Of a DNA stretch of 64,000 nt, positions 45,741 to 52,996 are shown piece after piece; positions within the stretch are counted from its first letter, which is position 1; every line of letters starts with the position of its first letter. The translations under genes were made by a program, and so were the position numbers. The stretch comes from Arthrobacter gallicola. Lineage in GTDB: Bacteria; Actinomycetota; Actinomycetes; Actinomycetales; Micrococcaceae. The stretch lies in assembly GCF_014836775.1 (NCBI RefSeq), contig NZ_JACSQD010000002.1:374567-438566 (forward strand), in the 5' to 3' direction. The notes beneath the pieces are model-generated. The model was not told where the DNA came from and did not search any database. It saw nothing but the letters and a program-made list of their open reading frames with translations.

Positions 45741-45784
45741 CGGCGGCCGGTTCCCTTCGCAGGAAAGGGAGCCGGCCGCCGCCG
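45741..45784. terminator. Bidirectional terminator between convergent genes
   Basis: A long GC stem with one mismatch (45741-45757 with 45768-45784) serves the SRPBCC gene and the convergent SDR gene. Confidence 0.75.
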
Positions 45785-45801
45785 TTGTTCGGGAGCTGTG
45801 C

Positions 45802-46803
45802 TTAGACCGCGGACCAGCCGCCGTCGGAGGGCAGGATTGCGCCGTTGATGTTCACGCCGTCGTCGCTGAGCAGGAAGGTGATCGAGGCAGCGAGATCCTC
45901 GGCTGAGGCGATGCTCGGGACGTTGCTGCGGGCCGGGCCCAGGCGGGCTTCGCCGTACTCCGAGACTGTCCCGCCCATGGGAATACCGGTGGCCACACCG
46001 CCCGGAGCAACAGCGTTCACACGTATGCCTTCCTTGGCATACATAAATGCGGCGCTGCGGGTGATGCCCACAACGGCGTGCTTCGACGCGGTATAGGCCA
46101 CACCGGAGGAGGAGCCGCGCAGGCCGGCCTCTGAGGTGACATTGACGATCGACCCGCGGCCGGCCGCCAGCATGGGCGGCAGGACCGCGCGGGTCAGACG
46201 GACGAGGCCGTCGACATTAACCGCGAAGACCTTCTGCCACATGGCATCGGAAACCTCGTGCAGCGGGCTGAAATCATCGTTGATTCCGGCCACGTTCGCC
46301 AGGGCATCGATGGACCCGCCGGCCGCGGCGATGATCCGGTCCACAGCGTCCAGATCGGTGAGGTCCGCGGACACGGGAACAATGGCTTCGCCCAGCTCCA
46401 CGGCCAGTTCCTTAACCCGCTCTTCGGCAATATCCACCGCAATCACGCGGCCGCCTTCCCGGGCGATGCGGGCTGCCGTGGCACGGCCGATGCCGGCGCC
46501 GGCACCGGTCACAATGACGGTGCGTCCCTCGAACCGGCCTTCGACGGCCGGCAGGACCGTCTCTTCCAGCTCGGGCATCACCCCGCCGTTGGCCTGCTTC
46601 ACCAGCTCATCGACCGCAGCCTGCGGCATCTGGCCCTGGCTGAGGTCCACCAGCTGCTGCAGTTTCAGGCTCCGCGCCGGGCCGAGAGCGGCTTCGTCGC
46701 TGCCGCTCTGCGCCAGGAAACCGCGCAGGATCGGGCCGCCTTCCGGGTGGGCCAGCCACTCCTCGATGGTGTTCCGTGCGGTCAGGGGTTTGGAAGCTGC
46801 CAT
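45802..46803 (-). CDS. Short-chain dehydrogenase with an 80-residue N-terminal extension (333 aa)
   Basis: Classical SDR domain from about residue 88: cofactor loop TGAGAGIGRATA, NVAGIND, catalytic YTASK and the following AVAPGGV. The extension (1-85) is predicted helical and contains TIEEWLAHPEGGPILRGFL, a motif I associate with C-terminal tails of some actinobacterial glycoside hydrolases, not with SDRs. The acidic residue after beta2 (VIAVDIAEE) suggests NAD preference. Substrate unknown. ATG at 46803 behind GAGAGGAA. Confidence 0.88.
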   Translation of the reverse strand: MAASKPLTARNTIEEWLAHPEGGPILRGFLAQSGSDEAALGPARSLKLQQLVDLSQGQMPQAAVDELVKQANGGVMPELEETVLPAVEGRFEGRTVIVTGAGAGIGRATAARIAREGGRVIAVDIAEERVKELAVELGEAIVPVSADLTDLDAVDRIIAAAGGSIDALANVAGINDDFSPLHEVSDAMWQKVFAVNVDGLVRLTRAVLPPMLAAGRGSIVNVTSEAGLRGSSSGVAYTASKHAVVGITRSAAFMYAKEGIRVNAVAPGGVATGIPMGGTVSEYGEARLGPARSNVPSIASAEDLAASITFLLSDDGVNINGAILPSDGGWSAV

Positions 46804-46976
46804 GGACGTTCCTCTCGCTGAAGGGCGGCCGCAGGTGCCAGGCCGTTTGACCTCGAACTTACACGTCAATCCAAGGATCGGGTCAGATTGTCGACCCGGG
46901 CCGGTTCGCTCCGGTTCGGGCCATCGCTGCCGCCGCGGGCCGGAGCGATGTCCCCAATCGGCAGCAGAAACAAGGG

Positions 46977-48080
46977 TCAGTTCTCCCGCGCCCGATAGAG
47001 CTGCATCTGCCGGTAGCGCCGGCCCAGGGATTCGCGCCGCGGTTTGACCGGAGCGTCCTCCGGCTCGGCGGTGAGATCGATGTGCGCCTTGCCGAACCGC
47101 CAGAGCAGCAGGTCATCGAGCAGCCGGTCGGGCCCGGGCGAGTAGCGGTGGTCCAGGGCTTCGCGCACCCGGGTGATGGCGTCCGCCTGCAGCAGACCGG
47201 CCAAGTCCATGGTGGTCTTCAGCCCGTGGGCGGCCAGCAGCTCCGCTGCCCACCCCCAGTCGTCGCCGGCCTTGCGGTTGACGTGGGGCAGCAGGGTCAT
47301 CCAGATATCGCGGATCCGGTTCGGGGTCAGCGGTGCACTGCCCTCACCGTCCTCGTCCCAGAAACCGGTGACCGTTTCATACCGCTCGTGGAGCTCAGCA
47401 AACTCGTTCTCCACCGTCTCCAGCATGGCCGCGGTGGCAATGAACTGCCGGTCGAAATACGGGCTCCACGCCCGCGGGTCGCCGGCCTTGAACCGGATGT
47501 CGTGTTCGATTTCAGACCAGGCATGGGCCAGCACGGTGCGGATCTGCACCTCGAAGAGGTAGCTGCCGTTGGGCTTCTGCGTGGGTTCCAGCAGCCGGTG
47601 GAACTCCCGCACCGTCTCATTCTGGATGGTGCGCAGAATCAGGTGCCGGCTGGAATAACCGTAGGTGCCGGATTCGATCGACCCGATGTCCTTCTCCCGG
47701 TCGCCGCGGCAGTCGAACTCGGCACGCTGCCGCTTGATCAGGTTCGCGGCTTCATCAACCTCGTGCGGCAGGGTCATGATCACACGGACACCCACCAGGT
47801 CCGTCAGGTTCCGCAGTGGGTCAGGGAACAGGAGGGTAGGGACTTCGCTGGCATCTTCGGCCGGGAGTGTCCGGGAAGCCTTGTCCCGGAAGGACTCCAC
47901 GGTTTTGGTCCGGGAGGCGATGAACAGCGGCTTGACCGGGCTGTCCGCGAAAACTGCCCGCAGGCTGGCTTCCATCTCCGCCGTCACGGACTCCAGCGCC
48001 GGGCGGACCCGGGCATATTCATCCGTACTGGCCTGGACTATCGGCCGCAGCCGGTCATCCAGGGTGTCCCACGCGCTCAC
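46977..48080 (-). CDS. Stand-alone RelA/SpoT-type nucleotide synthetase (367 aa)
   Basis: A synthetase domain (about 20-225) without hydrolase, TGS or ACT domains. Motifs: DLVGVRVIM (Mg-binding region), GYSSRHL corresponding to the synthetase GYRSIHY loop but with Ser in place of Arg, and EVQIRTVLAHAWSEIEHD. A 140-residue C-terminal region of no recognised family follows. It could make (p)ppGpp or a related nucleotide, or be a toxSAS-like enzyme; the Ser substitution makes activity uncertain. GTG start behind AAAGGAC. Confidence 0.85.
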   Translation of the reverse strand: MSAWDTLDDRLRPIVQASTDEYARVRPALESVTAEMEASLRAVFADSPVKPLFIASRTKTVESFRDKASRTLPAEDASEVPTLLFPDPLRNLTDLVGVRVIMTLPHEVDEAANLIKRQRAEFDCRGDREKDIGSIESGTYGYSSRHLILRTIQNETVREFHRLLEPTQKPNGSYLFEVQIRTVLAHAWSEIEHDIRFKAGDPRAWSPYFDRQFIATAAMLETVENEFAELHERYETVTGFWDEDGEGSAPLTPNRIRDIWMTLLPHVNRKAGDDWGWAAELLAAHGLKTTMDLAGLLQADAITRVREALDHRYSPGPDRLLDDLLLWRFGKAHIDLTAEPEDAPVKPRRESLGRRYRQMQLYRAREN

Positions 48081-48183
48081 GATTGTCCTTTCGCCGTTTC
48101 TGCCAGCCTAGGCCACGCCGGTGACGGCGCGGGCGGACCTCCGCGTCCTGCGGATAGGCTCATCTCCAGATTAGGACGACGGC

Positions 48184-48215
48184 GGCCCAGTTGCGCGCCG
48201 GCCCAGTTGCGCGCC
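48184..48215. repeat. 16-base tandem direct repeat
   Basis: GGCCCAGTTGCGCGCC occurs twice head to tail (48184-48199 and 48200-48215) in the gap before the formamidase-like gene. It is probably a recent slippage duplication. Confidence 0.85.
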
Positions 48216-48303
48216 GGTCCGATGCCTGCCGCGGGGCCGGCACGGTCCGGAGGTGGGACCGGGCAAGATCCGGCGCCTGCCCGCGCCAGAAACAGGGGGA
48301 GCC

Positions 48304-49095
48304 ATGCCGGAACGGTTTCAGTACGGGGATCATCCGGACCAGTTCGGCGAGCTTACGCTCCCGCCCGGGCAGCGGGCCCGGGGAACCGTGGTGATTATCC
48401 ATGGCGGGTACTGGCGCTCCGGGTACACCCTGGACCTGGGCCGCCCGGCAGCGGCGGACCTCGCCGCCCGCGGCTGGGCGGTGGTCAACCTGGAATACCG
48501 CCGGGCGGGTAGCGGCGGCGGCTGGCCGGAAACCTTCCAGGACGTCGCCGCCGGCATTGATGCGTTGGCAGAACTGAAGGCTCTCCAGGACCCCCAGGGG
48601 AAAATCCCGCCCCCGGTTATTGCACTGGGCCACTCCGCCGGCGGCCACCTCGCGGTGTGGGCGGCGGGGGACCGCTGCACGGGAACCGGCGGCCCGGCCA
48701 GCCGCAGCCCGCGCGCCCGGGTACCGCTGGCCGCCGTCGTCAGCCAATCCGGCGTGCTGGATCTGCGCCGCGCCCACGACCTGGGATTAAGCGGCGGCGC
48801 TGTCAGTGACTTTCTCGGCGCCCGCCCGGACGAGGACCCGGACCGGTACCGGCTGGCCGATCCAACTCTGCAGGTCCCCGCGGCTGCTCCGGTTTTCGTC
48901 CTGCACGGAGACCAGGACGCGGATGTGCCGCTGGAGCTGGCGGAGTCCTACACGGCGGCGGCTGTGGCAGCGGGCGGCGCGGCGGAGCTGCGCCTGGTTC
49001 CCGGTGATCACTACGGCCTGATCACTCCCGGCACACCGGCCTGGAACGGCGTCCTCCAGGCGCTGGCTGACGCAGCCCAAGCTGCCGCCGGGTAG
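48304..49095 (+). CDS. Alpha/beta hydrolase, kynurenine-formamidase-like (263 aa)
   Basis: HGGYW (33-37) oxyanion motif, nucleophile Ser111 in GHSAGGHLA, Asp in HGDQDADVP and His in GDHYGLI form a complete triad; the HGGYW/GHSAGGH combination is typical of kynurenine formamidase and related carboxylesterases. No tryptophan-catabolic neighbours are present, so the substrate is unproven. ATG at 48304 behind AGGGGAG. Confidence 0.88.
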   Translation: MPERFQYGDHPDQFGELTLPPGQRARGTVVIIHGGYWRSGYTLDLGRPAAADLAARGWAVVNLEYRRAGSGGGWPETFQDVAAGIDALAELKALQDPQGKIPPPVIALGHSAGGHLAVWAAGDRCTGTGGPASRSPRARVPLAAVVSQSGVLDLRRAHDLGLSGGAVSDFLGARPDEDPDRYRLADPTLQVPAAAPVFVLHGDQDADVPLELAESYTAAAVAAGGAAELRLVPGDHYGLITPGTPAWNGVLQALADAAQAAAG

Positions 49096-49128
49096 CGCCG
49101 CGCCCTGTCCGGTCGGTAGGTTGAGGGC

Positions 49129-50043
49129 GTGCTCACAGTCATTGGCGAAGCCCTGGTCGACGAAGTCCTCAGCGATACTGCACCCCGCAGGTCCCATCCT
49201 GGCGGGAGCCCCATGAATGTTGCCGTTGGCGTGGCCCGCCTGGGCCGCCCGGTCCAGTTTGTGGGCCGGTTCGGCGCTGATGCCTACGGGCTGCTGATTT
49301 CCGAGCATCTCAAGGAAAACTCAGTCCTGAACGCCTTCCCCGCGGATGACCGGCCAACCAGCGTTGCGACCGCCACCCTGGATCCCGCCGGCGGCGCACG
49401 GTATACCTTCGACCTTGAGTGGACGCTGCCGGGACTGGCGGATGCCTTGCCCCGGCTGCTGGAGGGCACCACGGTGCTGCACACGGGATCCATCGCGACC
49501 ATGCTCTCGCCCGGTTCGGATGAGGTCCTGACCGCCGTCGAACGCGCACATCCCCAGGCCACAATCACTTATGACCCGAACTGCCGCCCCACCATCATCA
49601 CCGATGTGTCCTACGCCCGGGACCAGGCGGAGAAGTTCGTCCGCCTGGCCGACGTCGTTAAGGCCTCGGAGGAGGATCTCGCCTGGCTCTACCCCGATGA
49701 ACCGGCGGAGTCCTCCGCACGGCGGTGGCTGGGAATGGGCCCGGGAATCGTCGTCGTGACCCGCGGGTCCCGGGGACCCTGGGCCGTGGCTGCCTGCGGA
49801 GCCTGCGAGGTCCCCGCCGTGACCGTGAGCGTTGCAGACACCGTCGGTGCGGGGGATTCCTTTATGTCGGCGCTGCTGGCCGGGTTGATGGACCGGAACT
49901 TCGACGGCGGTGCCCGCCGGCCGGAACTGCGGAAGATCGGCGTCGGAGACCTGGAAGCGATCCTTGCCTACGCTGCCCGCGCCGCTGCGATCACTGTCTC
50001 GCGTCCTGGAGCCGACCCGCCCTACCGTTCCGAACTTCGCTAG
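49129..50043 (+). CDS. PfkB-family carbohydrate kinase, fructokinase-like (304 aa)
   Basis: Ribokinase fold. N-terminal HPGGSPMNVAVGVARLG and C-terminal DTVGAGDSFMSALL (anion hole and catalytic Asp) are complete. Most similar in outline to bacterial fructokinases. Start GTG is preceded at six bases by TAGGTT (49117-49122), so the message is probably leaderless although GAGGGC could act as a ribosome site. Confidence 0.92.
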   Translation: MLTVIGEALVDEVLSDTAPRRSHPGGSPMNVAVGVARLGRPVQFVGRFGADAYGLLISEHLKENSVLNAFPADDRPTSVATATLDPAGGARYTFDLEWTLPGLADALPRLLEGTTVLHTGSIATMLSPGSDEVLTAVERAHPQATITYDPNCRPTIITDVSYARDQAEKFVRLADVVKASEEDLAWLYPDEPAESSARRWLGMGPGIVVVTRGSRGPWAVAACGACEVPAVTVSVADTVGAGDSFMSALLAGLMDRNFDGGARRPELRKIGVGDLEAILAYAARAAAITVSRPGADPPYRSELR

Positions 50044-50126
50044 CACCGGCTGGCTGCGGGCGGCGGGCTGCCCGGGGCATAAACACGCCGGCCGGGCTAG
50101 TCTGGAAGCCGACGAAAGGGCGGGAC

Positions 50127-50930
50127 ATGCGGCTGGTGGCAAGTGACCTGGACGGGACCATTCTGGGGCCGGACAACCGGATCAGTGACCGGACGGTCAA
50201 CGCGTTCCGTAAATGCATGGACGCCGGAATTGAAGTCGTTTTCGTCACGGGACGTCCGCCGCGCTGGTTGAATCCGCTGCGGGAGCAGATTGGCCACACC
50301 GGAACCGTCATCTGCTCCAACGGGGCTATCCTCTACGATCTGCTGGCCGGCGAAGTCACCTGGTCCCGGCCGCTGGGGCTGGAGGGTATGTTCCAGGCTG
50401 CCGGCATTATCCGCAGCCTCTATCCCGCCGTCAGTTTCGCGGCCGAAACGGTGGAGGGTTTCCACCTGGAACCGGGCTTCCTGGAATCCGGCGGTGCTGA
50501 CCTGCTGGGAGAAGTCACTCCGGCGCCCTTGAAACAGTCCCTCGGTGCTGATGCGCGCGTGGTGAAGTTTTTGGCCCGGGTGGATAACGTCCATCCGGAT
50601 GAGTTCCTGGCGGCTGTCCAGCCTGCGGTTGCCCATCTGGTGTCCACCACGCACTCGGCACCCTCGGTCCCGCTGCTGGAGATGTCCGCCCCGGGACTGG
50701 ACAAGGTAGTGACCCTCGCCGAATACGCCGGTTCGCTCGGGATCAGACCGGCCGAGGTAGTGGCGTTCGGCGATATGCCGAATGACCTGCGGATGCTGTG
50801 CTGGGCCGGCCGCGGGTACGCCATGGCATCCGGCCATCCGCAGGTGCGGGCCGCAGCGTCCGCCGTCGCGCCGTCCTTCGCCGAAGACGGCGTGGCGCAG
50901 GTGCTGGAGGACCTGCTCCGGGAGCTCTAA
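50127..50930 (+). CDS. Cof-type HAD hydrolase (267 aa)
   Basis: HAD superfamily IIB phosphatase: nucleophile motif DLDGTILG at the N-terminus, FVTGRPP (motif II), and the GDMPNDLRML metal motif near the C-terminus, with a C2-type cap between. Such enzymes dephosphorylate sugar phosphates or flavin/PLP precursors; substrate unknown. ATG behind GAAAGGG. The stop overlaps the stop of the convergent PAP2 gene by four bases. Confidence 0.93.
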   Translation: MRLVASDLDGTILGPDNRISDRTVNAFRKCMDAGIEVVFVTGRPPRWLNPLREQIGHTGTVICSNGAILYDLLAGEVTWSRPLGLEGMFQAAGIIRSLYPAVSFAAETVEGFHLEPGFLESGGADLLGEVTPAPLKQSLGADARVVKFLARVDNVHPDEFLAAVQPAVAHLVSTTHSAPSVPLLEMSAPGLDKVVTLAEYAGSLGIRPAEVVAFGDMPNDLRMLCWAGRGYAMASGHPQVRAAASAVAPSFAEDGVAQVLEDLLREL

Positions 50931-51691
50931 TTCCTGCCGGCTTCATCCGCCGCCGGTCCGGACCCGCCGTCTGCAGCGGTGTTCCGCCGGTGAAGCAGCT
51001 GGTGGACGGTGATGATGATGGCCAGCCACGCCAGGCCGAGGGTCCATGCGACCAGCACATCCGTGAGCCAGTGATGGCCCAGGTAGACCCGGCTTAACCC
51101 CACCGCGGCAATAAAAACGGCGGCCCCGGCTAGAACGGCGGTCCGCACCCAGCGGGAGTGCAGGTACAGCACCAGGAGATACGCCAGGGTGCCGATAACC
51201 GCCAGGGAGTTCAGCGAATGCCCGCTCGGGAATGACGCTGAATATTCGTACGGCGGCACGGCGTCTTCCAGAGCCGGCCGGTGCCTGCCCACAATCGACT
51301 TTCCTGCCACGGTGAGCAGCAGGGAGCCCGCGGCGGCCGTTGCCACCAGCAGCAGCGGGGTCCAGCTGCGTTTCCACCAGCACAGGGCCAGGACCGCGGC
51401 ACCGGCGATCAGCGGCAGGCCCACCGTGCCGCCCAGGTTCGTCAACCACGTGACCGCACTGTCCAGTGCGGGGCTGCGGACGGCCAAAGCCGCTTCAAGC
51501 ACGGGCTGGTCCAGGCCGGCCACACCGTCCTCTTCCACCACAGCGTCGTAAACGCCGGCAGCAGCCAGGGTGAGGAGCAGGGCTGGAACCAGGCCGGCTG
51601 CCAGGGTCAGGACGAGGGCTCCGTGACGGCCCAGCACGCCGGTCACTGCGGCGAGCAAGTGCTCCAGCTGGCGGCGGGCGGCCTCGATCAT
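50927..51691 (-). CDS. PAP2-family membrane phosphatase (254 aa)
   Basis: Lipid-phosphate phosphatase. Six helices and the three PAP2 motifs: KSIVGRHRP, FPSGH and SRVYLGHHWLTD, carrying the catalytic His residues. Substrate could be undecaprenyl pyrophosphate, phosphatidylglycerol phosphate or phosphatidic acid. ATG overlaps the stop of the upstream esterase (ATGA), so it is the last gene of the envelope operon with the MprF-like enzyme. Confidence 0.93.
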   Translation of the reverse strand: MIEAARRQLEHLLAAVTGVLGRHGALVLTLAAGLVPALLLTLAAAGVYDAVVEEDGVAGLDQPVLEAALAVRSPALDSAVTWLTNLGGTVGLPLIAGAAVLALCWWKRSWTPLLLVATAAAGSLLLTVAGKSIVGRHRPALEDAVPPYEYSASFPSGHSLNSLAVIGTLAYLLVLYLHSRWVRTAVLAGAAVFIAAVGLSRVYLGHHWLTDVLVAWTLGLAWLAIIITVHQLLHRRNTAADGGSGPAADEAGRN

Positions 51692-52983
51692 TGTCCTAGT
51701 ATGCCAAGGCGCCGGCCCAGCCAGTCGAGGTTGTTGACCAACCCTGCCTTCCAGACCGTCCAGGAGTGCCCGCCGTCGAGTTCCTGGAGCTGGACGTCCA
51801 TCCCGGCGGCTTGCGCGGCGTCGAACACCTGCTGCCCCTGGGGTGCGTAGAGCGAGTCGTCCCGCCCCACCACCACGATTCCGGCACTGTCGGGGAAACG
51901 ACCCTCCTTGAGCAGGTCCAGGGGGTTCTGCGCGGCGAACGCCGAAGCGTCACCGCCGAAGTAGGTCTTGATCAGGGCCCCGCGACCGTCCGGCACAGTG
52001 GGTTCGCTCTCCCCTGCGATATCCAGGAACGTGGGATAGACCTGCGGAAAGTTGACCGCCAGCTGCAGCGAACAGGTTCCCCCATAGGAGTACCCGGCAA
52101 CAGCCCACTGCCGGGCATCGGTGAGTCCCGAGGCGAGGTTTTCCCTGACCCAGGCCGGAAGGTCCACGGACAGGTACGTCGCAGACCGGCCCGCGTTTGA
52201 GTCCAGGCACAGCGGCCAGTTGGCGGCCCCGGCGGCCGAGAGATCCGGCACAACGACGACGGGCGCCAGTCCGTTGTGCGCCGCAGCGAAATCATCCATG
52301 ACCTGGGTGAGCTGCCCTGCGGTGAACCAGTCCGAAGGGGCACCCGGCTGCCCGTGGAGCAGGACCAGCACGGGAAGGTTCTGCGCCGGAGGAGAGGCAA
52401 GGTACGCGGGTGGCAGGTAGACCAGGGCGGGGTTGGACGGATACCCGGATCCCGATTCCGGGATGGTGACGGAGAAGACACTTCCCGTGTGCGGCATGTC
52501 CGGCGGCGGCTGCCAGGACGTTTCGTTGACCGGAGGGGGAACCGGCTCCGGCGGGGTGCGGGTGGGCAGAGGCCCGCTGGATGTCCAGGGCTGCGCGAAA
52601 AACGCGGAAAGGGTTGGGTATTGGCCAAAGGCCGTGTTAACCGCGGAGAAGAGCGCCGCAAGGACGAGGGCCCCGGCCAGGACGGGAAGTGCCCGCCGGA
52701 CAAGTCCGCTGGCGGTCAGAAACCGCCGGACCGCCAGGAACTCAGCAAATATGGCCAGGAAGGAATATAAGTACAGATAGCGCGGCAGTGCCGCGTTCCA
52801 CCAGTGAAACGCATACTCAGCCAGGAAGAACAGCACCAGGGTGAAAGCCGCTGCGGTCAGCGCCGCCAGGGGAACAACCCGGGTGAGGTGGCGTCTGGGC
52901 CCCCAGCAGAGCCAGATGACTGACAGCGCCCCCAAGCACAGCGCTGCGATCGGCACGGCGCCGGTGGTCAGGGGGACATTCAT
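51688..52983 (-). CDS. Membrane-anchored esterase (431 aa)
   Basis: Four N-terminal transmembrane helices (about 8-28, 37-57, 66-86 and 97-115), a Pro-rich stalk (about 130-165) and an extracytoplasmic alpha/beta hydrolase of the enterochelin-esterase/antigen-85-like group. Nucleophile Ser in AGYSYGGTCS, Asp in GRDDS and His in GGHSW. It lies between an aminoacyl-phospholipid synthase and a PAP2 phosphatase, so a lipid ester or aminoacyl-lipid is a reasonable substrate (inference). ATG with GAAGGA nine bases upstream. Confidence 0.88.
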   Translation of the reverse strand: MNVPLTTGAVPIAALCLGALSVIWLCWGPRRHLTRVVPLAALTAAAFTLVLFFLAEYAFHWWNAALPRYLYLYSFLAIFAEFLAVRRFLTASGLVRRALPVLAGALVLAALFSAVNTAFGQYPTLSAFFAQPWTSSGPLPTRTPPEPVPPPVNETSWQPPPDMPHTGSVFSVTIPESGSGYPSNPALVYLPPAYLASPPAQNLPVLVLLHGQPGAPSDWFTAGQLTQVMDDFAAAHNGLAPVVVVPDLSAAGAANWPLCLDSNAGRSATYLSVDLPAWVRENLASGLTDARQWAVAGYSYGGTCSLQLAVNFPQVYPTFLDIAGESEPTVPDGRGALIKTYFGGDASAFAAQNPLDLLKEGRFPDSAGIVVVGRDDSLYAPQGQQVFDAAQAAGMDVQLQELDGGHSWTVWKAGLVNNLDWLGRRLGILGQ

Positions 52984-52996
52984 CGGAACCGGTCCT

